64,000 bases of DNA from Catenovulum agarivorans DS-2. Its GTDB lineage: Bacteria > Pseudomonadota > Gammaproteobacteria > Enterobacterales > Alteromonadaceae. The translations under genes were made by a program, and so were the position numbers. Below the pieces are notes generated by a model, which was not told where the DNA came from, made no database searches, and saw nothing but the letters and a program-made list of their open reading frames with translations. Positions 6,938 to 16,140 of the stretch are shown here, in pieces. The first letter of the stretch is position 1. Each line of letters starts with the position of its first letter. The stretch spans positions 26,487-90,486 of the forward strand of contig NZ_ARZY01000017.1 in assembly GCF_000568405.1 (NCBI RefSeq). The letters run 5' to 3'.

Positions 6938-8290
6938 ATGAAAAACCTTATCGTTGCCAAGTTTGGCGGAACCAGTGTTGCAGATTTTCAAGCTATGTCT
7001 CGCTGTGCGGATATCGTACTTGCTGACGAAAATATCCGAGTCGTTTGTGTATCTGCGCAGTCAGGCGTGACCAATAAATTAGTTCGTTTAACGCATATGA
7101 GTGTCACTGCTCAAGAGCGGGAAGATATCTTAGCTGAGATCCGTGCAACTGAATATGCCATTGTTGATGAGTTGGGTAAACCTGAATGGGTGACCTTAGC
7201 GTTAGACAATCTATTGGCGGAGCTTAAAGAAATTGCTTACTCAGATAGTTTAGTGGGTTCAATGCGTTTGAAAGACCACATTCAATCGTTTGGTGAGCAA
7301 ATGTCATCGTTACTTTTTGCCGAAGTTTTACGGCAACGCGGTGCACACGCTGTCAATTTCGACATTCGCCAAGTACTGAAAACCGATAGTAATTTCGGTA
7401 AAGCTGAACCAGATATTGAGCAAACTCGAATTCAAGCTGAAAAGCTCATAGCACCTGAGTTAGAAGGCACAGTGTTTGTTACTCAAGGGTTTATTGCATC
7501 AGATAACCAAGGCAACACCACAACACTTGGCCGAGGTGGCAGTGACTATTCAGCTGCTTTGGTGGCTGAAGCATTAGAGGCTGAAACTTTGCAAATCTGG
7601 ACAGATGTGACGGGGATTTATACAACTGATCCTCGGTTGACTAAACAGGCGCGACCTATTGCGGAATTGAGTTTTGATGAAGCTGCAGAAATGGCTACAT
7701 TCGGCGCTAAGATATTGCACCCTGCAACGTTGATTCCAGCTGTGCGCAAGGGAATAGGGGTCTTTGTTGGTAGCAGCCGCGAACCAAAAGTGGGTGGCAC
7801 TTGGATACGTAACAAGGCAGAAAATAAACCGCCATACAGAGCAATTGCTTTACGCCGTGATCAAATATTGTTAACGGTCAAAAGCCCAAAAATGTTATTT
7901 GCAACTGGTTTTATCGCCAAGGTATTTTCGATTTTAGCTCAGCACAAAATAAGTGTGGATTTAATTACGACATCGGAAATTTCGGTCGCAATTACCATAG
8001 ATAATCCAAATAACACGACAACTCAAGGCATTAAACAAGAGGTTTTGGATGAGTTAGCTGAGTTTTGTGACGTGAGCGTTGAAGATAACTTGTCGCTAGT
8101 TGCGGTTATTGGCAACCATTTACAAGCGAATTCAGGGGTTGGTGGTAAATTGTTTGCAGCTCTAGAAAACTTTAATCTGAGAATGATCTGCCAAGGCGCC
8201 AGCCCGCATAATTTTTGCTTTTTAACTCAGTCAGACGATGCCGCTAAAGTCGTTGAGCATTTGCACGAAGAGTTATTTGACGCTATTTAA
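6938..8290 (+). CDS. lysC: Lysine-sensitive aspartokinase (LysC type)
   Basis: A 450-residue aspartate kinase (aspartate + ATP to aspartyl phosphate), the first step to lysine, threonine and methionine. Residues 8-14 give KFGGTSV, the nucleotide-binding signature; TLGRGGSDYSAAL is the kinase core motif, followed by a WTDVTGIYTTDPR segment. The C-terminal third carries the paired ACT domains that bind lysine (LITTSEISVAITID; SLVAVIGNHL). The longest frame begins seven codons earlier, but ATG 6938 gives MKNLIVAKFGG, the expected start, with a good ribosome site. E. coli LysC has 449 residues. The lysine riboswitch upstream supports the LysC subtype over ThrA or MetL; there is no fused dehydrogenase domain. 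Confidence 0.95.
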   Translation: MKNLIVAKFGGTSVADFQAMSRCADIVLADENIRVVCVSAQSGVTNKLVRLTHMSVTAQEREDILAEIRATEYAIVDELGKPEWVTLALDNLLAELKEIAYSDSLVGSMRLKDHIQSFGEQMSSLLFAEVLRQRGAHAVNFDIRQVLKTDSNFGKAEPDIEQTRIQAEKLIAPELEGTVFVTQGFIASDNQGNTTTLGRGGSDYSAALVAEALEAETLQIWTDVTGIYTTDPRLTKQARPIAELSFDEAAEMATFGAKILHPATLIPAVRKGIGVFVGSSREPKVGGTWIRNKAENKPPYRAIALRRDQILLTVKSPKMLFATGFIAKVFSILAQHKISVDLITTSEISVAITIDNPNNTTTQGIKQEVLDELAEFCDVSVEDNLSLVAVIGNHLQANSGVGGKLFAALENFNLRMICQGASPHNFCFLTQSDDAAKVVEHLHEELFDAI

Positions 8291-8312
8291 GCTGCTTATT
8301 TAGTCAAAAAAT

Positions 8313-8340
8313 CATAAGGCCTAAACCTTTAGGCCTTATG
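8313..8340. terminator. Bidirectional terminator between lysC and a convergent gene
   Basis: A 13-base perfect stem CATAAGGCCTAAA / TTTAGGCCTTATG with a two-base centre, between convergent lysC and the secreted-protein gene. It overlaps the last codons of the minus-strand gene. There is no long T-run on either side, so termination strength is uncertain. Confidence 0.6.
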
Positions 8341-8880
8341 TGTATCTTGTAATGAGAAGGTATGTAGATTCTCTAAGCTTTTTTCGTCTTTTTGCCAAAC
8401 AATCAAAGGCTCATCAACCGCACTGGTAAAGGTGTAGCTGCTATCTTGCACTTGCACTTTATTAACTTGCTCATCGTTTGAGTGAAATAACACACGATTG
8501 TTAATACTCAAGGTATTTGCGTTGTCTAAAGGGGCTTCCAGATTAAATACGACTGTATCGCCTTCAATATTGGTTGATTTAATCGCTAGGTTAACGGGTT
8601 GACCATCTTCTTTAGTGACAGGTAAATATTCCTGAAAGTAATAGTCAATGTACGACTGGTATTCCGATGGTTTAGACAAGTCGATAGCAGCCAAATGTTC
8701 AGCTTCTTGTAGATCTTGCTCAATCATTTTACGATTGACTTTAAGAGCAAGCTTAACGGTATCGTCATCTACAGATAATTCTGAAGAGCTATTTGTTGCG
8801 CTTTCATCTGCTTGACTATTAAATGGCAGCAAAAACATTAGCGCTAGACTACCTAATAGTTTGTTTGATGTTAGCTTCAT
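8329..8880 (-). CDS. Predicted secreted protein, unknown function
   Basis: With start at ATG 8880 (preceded by AAGGTG) the product is 183 residues. The first 22 form a clear signal peptide: MKLTSN, a hydrophobic LLGSLALMFLLPF core, and a likely cleavage site at NSQA-DE. The longest frame begins eight codons earlier but lacks a better ribosome site. The mature part is acidic, with a helical-looking first half and a beta-rich second half (TVVFNLEAPL, NRVLFH, SSYTFTSAV). I do not recognise the family. It is probably periplasmic. It stands alone, convergent with lysC and divergent from rlmJ. Confidence 0.7.
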   Translation of the reverse strand: MKLTSNKLLGSLALMFLLPFNSQADESATNSSSELSVDDDTVKLALKVNRKMIEQDLQEAEHLAAIDLSKPSEYQSYIDYYFQEYLPVTKEDGQPVNLAIKSTNIEGDTVVFNLEAPLDNANTLSINNRVLFHSNDEQVNKVQVQDSSYTFTSAVDEPLIVWQKDEKSLENLHTFSLQDTHKA

Positions 8881-9095
8881 GATTAAATCACCTTGCTGGT
8901 TCATAATTGTTGTTTATTTGTTGTTAATTTGTATTATTTTTAGATGTTAATCAAGTGTGAAAGTTCAATTATTTTTTATATTTTTTGTTTTTTGTAAACA
9001 ACTCGTTGCGTTTTGGCCATTAAACTAGATTTTTTCTGTTCAAATTCAATAATTAACGTTATCTTTAACTTTTACCACTAAGCTCAAATTATTTT

Positions 9096-9947
9096 ATGTT
9101 AAGTTACCGCCATAGCTTTCATGCGGGCAATCATGCTGATGTTATTAAGCACATTACCTTGATTGCTGTTATCGAAAAGCTTAAAAAGAAAAATAAACCT
9201 TTTGTTTACATCGACACGCACTCTGGCCGTGGATTATACGACTTATCTAGTGACGAATCACGCAAAACTGCTGAGTTTGAGCAGGGTATTGGCCGATTGC
9301 TGGATAATTCAACTGGATGTGATCAAATTGTAATCGACTACATTGACTATGTTAGTCAATATATGCAAAGCACACCGCCTATGTACCCTGGCTCTCCCAG
9401 CATTGCGTGCGACCTTTTGCGTGAACAAGATAAATGTATCTTCATGGAATTACATAGTGACGAAATTGCAAAACTCAAGAGAAACTTTAACAAAGACAGT
9501 CGAATTGCCATTCATCATAGGGATGGTTTTGAAGGTTTAAATGCTTGTATGCCACCAGAGCCAGCAAGAGGGCTAGTATTAATCGATCCTGCGTATGAAG
9601 TTAAACAAGATTATGCTGATGCCATCAAAGCACTCAAACAATCGATTAAAAAATGGTCTCATGGTATTTTTCTACTTTGGTATCCTAAATTGGCTCGGCA
9701 AAGGGACAGAAGTGAGCAGCTTAAAAACGAACTGGCTGCATTACCGATTGACAATTTACTTGCAGTAGAACTAGATGTTGAAGCTCAGCAAGCTGAATTT
9801 GGCATGTATGGTTCGGGTATGTTGATTGTTAATGCCCCATACCAATTAGACACTTTACTCGAACCCATTACCCAGCAACTTGCAAGTAAACTAGCGCAAG
9901 ATGCAAATGCTAAAGCACACATTGAATGGCTGATAGAGCCAAAATAA
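9096..9947 (+). CDS. rlmJ: RlmJ, 23S rRNA (adenine-2030 N6) methyltransferase
   Basis: A 283-residue SAM-dependent methyltransferase matching the RlmJ (YhiR) family over its length (E. coli about 280). The N-terminus MLSYRHSFHAGNHADVIKH is the family hallmark. The SAM loop follows in YIDTHSGRGLYDL, and the catalytic DPAY motif, a variant of the DPPY of N6-adenine methylases, is in LVLIDPAYE. It methylates A2030 of naked 23S rRNA. The ribosome site is weak. The gene converges on the LysR gene, with only four bases between the stops. Confidence 0.94.
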   Translation: MLSYRHSFHAGNHADVIKHITLIAVIEKLKKKNKPFVYIDTHSGRGLYDLSSDESRKTAEFEQGIGRLLDNSTGCDQIVIDYIDYVSQYMQSTPPMYPGSPSIACDLLREQDKCIFMELHSDEIAKLKRNFNKDSRIAIHHRDGFEGLNACMPPEPARGLVLIDPAYEVKQDYADAIKALKQSIKKWSHGIFLLWYPKLARQRDRSEQLKNELAALPIDNLLAVELDVEAQQAEFGMYGSGMLIVNAPYQLDTLLEPITQQLASKLAQDANAKAHIEWLIEPK

Positions 9948-9951
9948 AGCC

Positions 9952-10839
9952 CTAGTTGAGCGGAAGGTTTTTCAAGTGCTGGTATAAGGCTTTTGCTCCT
10001 GGACCAGCATTTTCACCTTCGGCTAATATTAAATATAGCGTGATGACCTGACGATTATCAAATTGCAATGGTACTGGCTTTAACTGCCCTGTGGTTAATT
10101 CTGCTTGAATGAATTGTTTTGGAATCGAGGCGAAACCAACCCGACTTTTGACCGCATCAATCAGTGCTGCAAAAGAGCTGACCGTCCATCTTTGTTCTGC
10201 ACCAAGCCAGCCTGCGTCTTGGTTGCGTTTTATACCTGAATCACGTACGACTATCTGTCGATAGCGACGCAGCTCTGTTTCAGTTAGTGGATTCGGCTGC
10301 GAAAATATTGGGTGCTGTGGATGAGCGACCAGCAGCTTTTCTGCTTCGCCGATTGGTGTGCCCAGAAAGCCAGGCGGAATGCGTGCCACATACGCCAGTT
10401 GAGCCGTTTTCTCAAACAAAGCTTCGTCAGTTGCTGATAAAGTTGTTTCTAATAGTCGTAAACGGGTTTGAGGATTCTGGTTAGAAAAACTGGCTAACCT
10501 TTCTAATATTTGAGGGATATGTACAAGCGCATCAATGGCTATGGTTAGCTCAGATTCCCACCCCGAAGAGAGAAAGTGTGCGGATGCTTCAATATTATTC
10601 ATAAGGTCTAACAGTCCATAAGCTTTGCGCAGCAAAACATGGCCTTGTTCAGTTAACTGTGCCTTACGCCCTTGCAGCTTGATTACTGGCACAGGTAAAG
10701 ATTCATTCAAACGTTTAATATTGTAGCTGACAGTGGACTGACTTTTATTTAATCGCTCTGCGGCGGCGACAAAGCTATTTTCTTCATGCACTGCTATCAA
10801 AGTTGCCCACTGTTCTATGCTGGTTTTGGGTAAGCTCAT
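9952..10839 (-). CDS. LysR-family transcriptional regulator
   Basis: A 295-residue LysR protein. Residues 7-65 form the winged helix-turn-helix (WATLIAVHEENSFVAAAERLNKSQSTVSYNIKRL), followed by the linker helix and a periplasmic-binding-protein-like effector domain. Effector and target cannot be read from sequence. It is divergently transcribed from azoR with a 100-base shared promoter region, the classic layout in which a LysR protein controls its neighbour, so regulation of the azoreductase gene in response to quinones or electrophiles is a reasonable inference. Confidence 0.88.
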   Translation of the reverse strand: MSLPKTSIEQWATLIAVHEENSFVAAAERLNKSQSTVSYNIKRLNESLPVPVIKLQGRKAQLTEQGHVLLRKAYGLLDLMNNIEASAHFLSSGWESELTIAIDALVHIPQILERLASFSNQNPQTRLRLLETTLSATDEALFEKTAQLAYVARIPPGFLGTPIGEAEKLLVAHPQHPIFSQPNPLTETELRRYRQIVVRDSGIKRNQDAGWLGAEQRWTVSSFAALIDAVKSRVGFASIPKQFIQAELTTGQLKPVPLQFDNRQVITLYLILAEGENAGPGAKALYQHLKNLPLN

Positions 10840-10881
10840 ATATCAAATTATTCGATTTTTTGTATCTAAATATTAGTGATC

Positions 10882-10909
10882 TTGAGTGGTTTTGTCGATG
10901 TATTATATT
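10882..10909 (+). promoter_or_regulatory. Putative sigma-70 promoter of azoR
   Basis: TTGAGT at 10882-10887, 16-base spacer, TATATT at 10904-10909, about 30 bases before the azoR ATG. It is plausible in position and spacing; the short leader and divergent regulator fit. No clear T-N11-A operator was identified. Confidence 0.4.
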
Positions 10910-10939
10910 TTTACTGACATAGGAAAAGAGGCAGAGACA

Positions 10940-11548
10940 ATGAGCAAAAAAATATTACGTGTGAATAGCAGTTTATTTGGCAACAACGGTTCATCAACAC
11001 AAATTATAGACAATTTGGTTAAGCAATTGGCAGACAAGTTAGGCGAAACGAATGTGGTGACGCGAGATTTTTCCAAAGAGCCAGTTCCTCATTTAGATGG
11101 TGAGTGGGTCAGTGCACTGATGACACCCGCTGCAGAAAAATCAGCTGAGCAGTCAGCCAAAACACAAGTTTCAGATACATACATCGCCGAGGTTGTAGAA
11201 GCTGATTACATAGTGATTGCAGCGCCTATGTATAACTTCAATGTACCTTCAATGTTAAAAGCCTGGTTTGACCATTTAGCGCGAGCGGGTGTGACCTTTA
11301 AATATACTGAAAATGGGCCAGTTGGTTTAGTTGATGATAAGCCAGTTTATGTCGTGACAACACGTGGTGGCATGCACAAGGGCACAGACAGAGACACTGA
11401 AGTGCAATTTATTCGTACATTTTTAGCATTTATAGGGTTAACTCAGGTTGAGTTTATCTATGCGGAAGGCTTGAATATGCAAGCTCATAAGGAGCAAGCT
11501 TTAGAGAATGCCAAAGAGCAGGTCAGTCAATTGGTTGAAGCCGTGTAA
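10940..11548 (+). CDS. azoR: FMN-dependent NADH:quinone/azo reductase
   Basis: A 202-residue flavodoxin-fold protein of the AzoR family. ATG 10940 (MSKKILRVNSSLFG) is preferred over the in-frame upstream codon at 10886, because it matches family starts and has GAGG upstream. Motifs: SSLFGNNGSSTQI near the N-terminus binds FMN phosphate; AAPMYNFNVPSMLKAWFDHL is the family signature; VVTTRGGMHKGT is the second flavin contact region. The family reduces quinones and azo compounds with NADH and protects against thiol and quinone stress. E. coli AzoR has 201 residues. The divergent LysR gene is its probable regulator. Confidence 0.92.
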   Translation: MSKKILRVNSSLFGNNGSSTQIIDNLVKQLADKLGETNVVTRDFSKEPVPHLDGEWVSALMTPAAEKSAEQSAKTQVSDTYIAEVVEADYIVIAAPMYNFNVPSMLKAWFDHLARAGVTFKYTENGPVGLVDDKPVYVVTTRGGMHKGTDRDTEVQFIRTFLAFIGLTQVEFIYAEGLNMQAHKEQALENAKEQVSQLVEAV

Positions 11549-11646
11549 ACTCGGGGGCCGTTAAACGAACATTCCTAAACTTAACAGGTGCTGTTTGACC
11601 ATCAATATGGGTATTTAACCAGCTAAAATTTTGTTGGCTTAGCAAT

Positions 11647-11697
11647 GGGGACTGGCTAAAAGCGCTCAATTTATGTATGATCGTCCCCTAATTTTTA
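11647..11697 (+). terminator. Possible terminator between azoR and asd
   Basis: GGGGAC (11647-11652) can pair with GTCCCC (11683-11688) across a 30-base loop, followed by TAATTTTT. The long loop makes this uncertain. It could end azoR or attenuate asd. Confidence 0.35.
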
Positions 11698-11727
11698 ACT
11701 CTTTCAGTTCATAGAGGATAAGTTTTC

Positions 11728-12840
11728 ATGAAGAAAGTTGGTCTAGTCGGTTGGCGAGGCATGGTTGGTTCAGTATTAATGAACCGCATGGTTGAAGAGC
11801 AAGACTTTGATTTAATCGAACCTGTATTTTTTACAACATCTCAAGCTGGTAAAGCTGCACCTAATTTTGGTAAAGACGCAGGCGTTTTATTAGATGCAAC
11901 TGATATTGAAGAGTTAAAGAAAATGGATGTCGTCATTACCTGTCAAGGTGGCGATTATACCAAAGCTGTTTATCCTAAATTACGCCAAGCTGGCTGGAAT
12001 GGTTATTGGATAGATGCAGCTTCTTCACTTCGTATGGATGATGAAGCGTTAATTATTTTAGATCCAGTTAACCAAGGTGTTATTAAAGATGGTATCAGCA
12101 AGGGTGTAAAAACATTTGTTGGTGGTAACTGCACAGTTTCATTGATGATGATGGGCTTAGGCGGCTTATTTGAAAATAAAGCGATTGATTGGATTTCTTC
12201 GATGACTTATCAAGCTGCGTCAGGCGGTGGTGCTAAACACATGCGCGAATTGTTGTCGGGGATGGGCGTGTTGAATCAGTCTGTGGCGTCTGAGCTAGCT
12301 GATCCTGCAAGTGCTATTTTGGAAATTGATCGTAAAGTAACAGCTAAATTGAATGATGCGGATTTTCCAAGCGAAAACTTCATTGTGCCTTTAGCTGGTA
12401 GTTTAATCCCATGGATTGATAGTGATTTGGGTAATGGTCAAAGTCGCGAAGAGTGGAAAGGCGCTGCAGAAACGAACAAAATTTTAGGTCATTCAGGTAT
12501 TCAAATTCCAGTCGAAGGGATTTGTGTGCGCATCGGGACAATGCGTTGTCACAGCCAAGCATTCACCATCAAATTGAATAACGACATTCCTTTAGATGAA
12601 ATTAGTGATATGTTAGCAAGCCACAATCAGTGGGCTAAAGTTGTGCCAAATGATAAAGAAAGCACAATTAATCAATTAACGCCTGCTAAGGTTACTGGTA
12701 CTTTAGATGTTCCAGTTGGACGTTTACGTAAACTAGCAATGGGTGACGATTATTTATCTGCATTCTCTGTTGGTGACCAGTTATTGTGGGGGGCTGCTGA
12801 ACCTCTACGTCGCATGTTACGCATTTTATTAGAAGATTAA
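11728..12840 (+). CDS. asd: Aspartate-semialdehyde dehydrogenase
   Basis: A 370-residue enzyme (E. coli Asd 367) converting aspartyl phosphate to aspartate semialdehyde with NADPH, the step after LysC. The dinucleotide loop is [13 protein letters not shown] at residues 5-17. The catalytic cysteine is residue 135 in GGNCTVSLM, the same number as in E. coli. [14 protein letters not shown] is the substrate-side signature, and [10 protein letters not shown] lies near the end. AGAGGA precedes the ATG. It stands alone rather than next to fimV or pdxB as in some relatives. It is essential for cell-wall diaminopimelate. Confidence 0.97.
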   Translation: MKKVGLVGWRGMVGSVLMNRMVEEQDFDLIEPVFFTTSQAGKAAPNFGKDAGVLLDATDIEELKKMDVVITCQGGDYTKAVYPKLRQAGWNGYWIDAASSLRMDDEALIILDPVNQGVIKDGISKGVKTFVGGNCTVSLMMMGLGGLFENKAIDWISSMTYQAASGGGAKHMRELLSGMGVLNQSVASELADPASAILEIDRKVTAKLNDADFPSENFIVPLAGSLIPWIDSDLGNGQSREEWKGAAETNKILGHSGIQIPVEGICVRIGTMRCHSQAFTIKLNNDIPLDEISDMLASHNQWAKVVPNDKESTINQLTPAKVTGTLDVPVGRLRKLAMGDDYLSAFSVGDQLLWGAAEPLRRMLRILLED

Positions 12841-12864
12841 TTCTTTAACTCGCTTATACACATC

Positions 12865-12893
12865 AGGCGCTCAATATCTAGTGAGCGCCTTTT
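12865..12893. terminator. Terminator between asd and the patatin gene
   Basis: AGGCGCTCA / TGAGCGCCT nine-pair stem with an eight-base loop and TTTTA on the asd side, between two convergent genes. Confidence 0.8.
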
Positions 12894-12907
12894 ATCTGTC
12901 TGCTGTT

Positions 12908-14044
12908 TTATAGCTGTAAAAACGCCTTAATTTCTTCCATTTTAGCGCTGGCATCTTCAAAGCCTAGATCAATCAATTCTTGGCAATATGCTTGTTCAAA
13001 TAACAAATAGCTAATTAAACTTGAATTAATCGCTGTGTTATTGTTAATCCCTAATATCTTGAGAATGCTACGAATTGAAAACGGCATACTGGTGTAATGA
13101 CGTGCCGCAATTTCATTAAAGTTTTTCGAAGGATTAAGTTGCATAACGGAAATGGGTTTTAAACCACATTTTTTGCGTGATTCTGTCGGGATAAAGTGCA
13201 GCGTTTGATTGATCCTTTGCATGCGTTCAATATCAGATGTGAGCGCCTCGGTAAAAATCGTATCAAGCAAGTGACCAATAATAGCTCCGCCAGTCGGTGG
13301 CATTGCGACTTCATCTTGGTAAGTAAATCTGTTTTTAGGCTGCTCCATACCTATGATAAAAATTTTGTCTGCACCTAAATGAATTGATGGACTGAGCGGT
13401 GCTAACTGGTGAATTGAACCATCACCAAAATATTCACCGTGCAATTCAACAGAAGGGAATACCATTGGTATTGCAGACGACGCCATTAAATGCTCGATTT
13501 TTATCGGGCTGTGTATGCCACGGCGTTTTGCTCTGATCCAAGGTTCAATATTGTCTTTAGACTGAAATAAACAGACCGAATCGCCGCTGTGATAAGAGGA
13601 GGCGGTTACAGCTAATGCTCTGAGCTGATCTCTGTCAATATTGCGTTGAATGCGGTCTAAATCCAGCAAACGTGTTAGCAGTGCTTGCAACGGTGAGTTA
13701 TCGAACCAGCTAATGGTTTGTTTTAATGTTGGGTGTTCATTGCGAGCCGTGAGATTTTTAACTACGTTTCGATACAAGGTAGAAAAATTACTGGTATAAA
13801 CCATATCTGTGGTGAAGTTTTTCCATACCCACTCGAGCTTCTTTACCCCCAAATGAAAACATGGGGCATAACACGCAAGCGCTGTTGCATTGATTGCGCC
13901 AGCTGATGTACCTGTTATTACTGGGAAGGGCGTACAATGAGTTCTAGGCACTTCACCTGCAATTGCTTTAAGTACACCAACTTGGTAAGCAGCTCTAGCG
14001 CCACCTCCGAGTAACAACAAACTAAAGCGGGATCTATCTGCCAT
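12908..14044 (-). CDS. Patatin-like phospholipase
   Basis: A 378-residue serine hydrolase of the patatin family. The oxyanion loop LLLGGGARAAYQVG is near residue 15. The nucleophile elbow is GTSAGAINA, and the catalytic aspartate lies in FGDGSIHQL, completing the Ser-Asp dyad. It is similar in style to E. coli RssA-type proteins, but has an extra C-terminal helical region of about 100 residues. ATG 14044 is chosen over a GTG two codons earlier because AGGTG lies five bases before it. There is no signal peptide. Substrate is unknown; phospholipid or lysophospholipid hydrolysis is the family activity. Confidence 0.85.
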   Translation of the reverse strand: MADRSRFSLLLLGGGARAAYQVGVLKAIAGEVPRTHCTPFPVITGTSAGAINATALACYAPCFHLGVKKLEWVWKNFTTDMVYTSNFSTLYRNVVKNLTARNEHPTLKQTISWFDNSPLQALLTRLLDLDRIQRNIDRDQLRALAVTASSYHSGDSVCLFQSKDNIEPWIRAKRRGIHSPIKIEHLMASSAIPMVFPSVELHGEYFGDGSIHQLAPLSPSIHLGADKIFIIGMEQPKNRFTYQDEVAMPPTGGAIIGHLLDTIFTEALTSDIERMQRINQTLHFIPTESRKKCGLKPISVMQLNPSKNFNEIAARHYTSMPFSIRSILKILGINNNTAINSSLISYLLFEQAYCQELIDLGFEDASAKMEEIKAFLQL

Positions 14045-14069
14045 ATACACCTGTCATTTTTTGCAATAC

Positions 14070-14197
14070 ATATAGAGCTAAATCAATATAAATTGCTTGG
14101 CTAAAAACCATTTATTCTACGTTAAGTTGACTTGCCTTGTCTAAATGGCTTTTATCTCCAGCTGATTATCGCTATTTATGTTGATTTAGCTCTAAGT
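14070..14197. repeat. Foldback (MITE-like) palindromic element
   Basis: AGAGCTAAATCAATATAAAT at 14074-14093 is matched in reverse complement at 14174-14193 with one mismatch. A second nested inverted pair (AAACCATTTA / TAAATGGCTTT) lies inside. The whole 128-base block can fold back on itself and carries no gene. Size, terminal inverted repeats and intergenic location suggest a miniature mobile element or a large transcript hairpin. No second copy was noticed in this window. Confidence 0.6.
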
Positions 14198-14265
14198 ATA
14201 TACGCAATTTAAGATGTTGGAACAGTCTGGTGATTTCTAACGTGCAAGCTTAAGCGTTGGAGGGT

Positions 14266-14292
14266 AAGGTACGGGTCAAAACGCCGTACCTT
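14266..14292 (-). terminator. Hairpin downstream of fldA
   Basis: AAGGTACGG / CCGTACCTT stem with a nine-base loop, 16 bases past the fldA stop. No T-run follows on the minus strand, so it may stabilise the RNA end rather than terminate. Confidence 0.5.
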
Positions 14293-14307
14293 AAAGCAGA
14301 TTTTAAC

Positions 14308-14829
14308 TTAGAGTTCAGACAAGTACATTTCTTCGGTGATTTGTTTACACCAAGCTTTAACTCGTTCTTCGGTCAATTCTGGTTGGCGATCTTCATCTAT
14401 ACCTAAACCAATAAAGTGGTCATCATCAGCTAGGCCTTTTGAAGCTTCAAAGTCATAGCCATCGGTAGACCAATGACCAACAATGGTTGCGCCTTTGCGT
14501 TCTACAATGTCGCGCACCATGCCCATCGCATCTAAAAAATACTCGGCGTAATCTTCCTGATCGCCACAACCAAAGATAGCGACGATTTTGTCGTTAAAAT
14601 CAATTTCTTCTAAGTCTGGGAAAAAGTCATCCCAGTCACATTGCGCCTCACCATAATACCAAGTTGGTATGCCAAATAGTAAGAAATCAAACGCCTCTAT
14701 TTCTTCTTTAGTCGTTTTAGCGATGTCGTGCACCGCGACTAAATCTTTACCCAATTCTTTTTGGATCATTTTGGCAACGGCTTCAGTATTGCCTGTGTCA
14801 CTACCAAAAAATAAACCAACAACTGCCAT
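14308..14829 (-). CDS. fldA: Flavodoxin FldA
   Basis: A 173-residue long-chain flavodoxin. It opens MAVVGLFFGSDTGNTEAVAK, the FMN phosphate loop, and has the aromatic isoalloxazine contacts in FGIPTWYYGEAQCDWDDF and FGCGDQEDYAEYFLDAMG. It is strongly acidic, as expected for an electron carrier. E. coli FldA (176 residues) donates electrons to radical-SAM enzymes and to methionine synthase reactivation and is essential. The upstream minus-strand genes, DUF2788 and a YbfF-like hydrolase, recapitulate the ybfF-ybfE-fldA neighbourhood of gammaproteobacteria, so the three are probably an operon. Confidence 0.95.
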   Translation of the reverse strand: MAVVGLFFGSDTGNTEAVAKMIQKELGKDLVAVHDIAKTTKEEIEAFDFLLFGIPTWYYGEAQCDWDDFFPDLEEIDFNDKIVAIFGCGDQEDYAEYFLDAMGMVRDIVERKGATIVGHWSTDGYDFEASKGLADDDHFIGLGIDEDRQPELTEERVKAWCKQITEEMYLSEL

Positions 14830-14850
14830 GCTAATCTCTCTCTACAAATC

Positions 14851-15045
14851 TTAAAAAAATACTTGTATTAAACCTTTAACTAGAAACCCAGCACATCCTA
14901 AAAAAAGCACTAGCCAAACCATTATTTTTCCGAACAATGGTACATCGCCAGTTTTTAACACGTCTTTAATTGCAAGCCCTATCAATAAAAATAACGCCGA
15001 TATGCCTAGATAAAAACTTAAAGTTTCAAATTGCTCGAATGTCAT
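14851..15045 (-). CDS. DUF2788 family small membrane protein
   Basis: A 64-residue protein with two predicted membrane helices (YLGISALFLLIGLAI and IMVWLVLFLGCAGFLV) joined by a short basic/polar loop (KDVLKTGDVPLFGK). I recognise it as the DUF2788 family found beside fldA in Shewanella and Alteromonas relatives; function is unknown. It ends 21 bases before fldA, in the same direction, so co-expression is likely. Confidence 0.8.
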   Translation of the reverse strand: MTFEQFETLSFYLGISALFLLIGLAIKDVLKTGDVPLFGKIMVWLVLFLGCAGFLVKGLIQVFF

Positions 15046-15113
15046 AAGATAGGTATTTTACAATTAGTTAACTGAGTATCATTTTTAGTGGGCGAACTAT
15101 ATCATAAAAATGC

Positions 15114-15887
15114 TCAACGCTGTGGTTTTTGCAGAAAATCGGCGACAATTTTATTAAAAATATTCGGCTTTTCTGCATGTATCCAGTGGCCAGCACCTTG
15201 GATGACTTTGACATGTGCTGTTGGAAAACGCTGTTGTATCTCAGTTTTATGCTCTGTACTAATATAGTCGGAATCCATTCCCTTGATAAATAACGTCGGT
15301 CCTTGATAGGTATTAGGGATATCAGATGGGAAGCCAGCAATTTCCGGGTAGGCCTTTTCAAGCACGGGTAAGTTCATTTTCCACTGCCAAGTATCATTGG
15401 ACTTATATAGGCTTTTGGCTAAAAACTGACAAATTCCCACGCTATCAATTGATTGACTCAGTTGTTTAACTGCTTGCGCTCTTGACGTTAAGCTGGCTAA
15501 TTCAATTTGAGTTAACGCGTTAAAGACTTCTTGATGACGATTTGGATAGGTGACAGGCGCGATATCTTCAACTATTAGACTGTTCACCATTGTTGGATGA
15601 TGTAAAGCAAAATACATTGCAGCTTTACCGCCCATTGAGTGACCGAACAAATGACAACTATCGATATTTAATGCTTCAAGCGTTTGTTGTATGTCAGTAG
15701 CCATGTCTTGATAAGAATGTGCAGAACTGTGCGGTGAATTACCATGGTTGCGTAAATCTATGCTTGTGACTAAATATTGAGCTGATAAGGCTTTAGCAAG
15801 TTGTGCAAGGTTATCAGCATTGCCAAAAAGGCCATGTAATAACACCACGTTTGCGCCTGAGCCCACTTGACTATAGTTAAGTTGCAT
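15114..15887 (-). CDS. ybfF: Alpha/beta-hydrolase, YbfF-type esterase
   Basis: A 257-residue alpha/beta hydrolase. The oxyanion motif is LLHGLFGNADNLAQL. The nucleophile elbow is LFGHSMGGKAAMYFA, an acidic residue lies near IKGMDSDYI, and the catalytic histidine is in GAGHWIHAEKP. Length and motifs match YbfF, which hydrolyses acyl-CoA and short esters in vitro; physiological substrate is unknown. No signal peptide, hence cytoplasmic. It is the first gene of a probable ybfF-DUF2788-fldA operon. Confidence 0.88.
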   Translation of the reverse strand: MQLNYSQVGSGANVVLLHGLFGNADNLAQLAKALSAQYLVTSIDLRNHGNSPHSSAHSYQDMATDIQQTLEALNIDSCHLFGHSMGGKAAMYFALHHPTMVNSLIVEDIAPVTYPNRHQEVFNALTQIELASLTSRAQAVKQLSQSIDSVGICQFLAKSLYKSNDTWQWKMNLPVLEKAYPEIAGFPSDIPNTYQGPTLFIKGMDSDYISTEHKTEIQQRFPTAHVKVIQGAGHWIHAEKPNIFNKIVADFLQKPQR

Positions 15888-16140
15888 TCCTATACCTGCT
15901 TAATGAAATGTCGCTAAAGTGTACCATGGTTGGCAAAATTTGCCGCGTAGGTGATAAATGATTCAGTTTTATAATCAACATAGCTGAATTAGGCTAGATT
16001 ATTTGTAGTTTTACTGATAGAAGTAGACTCTTGCTTTAGTGTCGCTCAAAATTTGGCGTATTCTGATAGATTAAGATTAATTTGATTGATAAATTAGATC
16101 AGGATCAGTTATTTGCTACACTTCTAACAACAAGGGCGTT

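Noticed and set aside
15068..15361. 97-codon minus-strand frame
   Set aside because: Lies inside the ybfF gene in another frame and has no support of its own.
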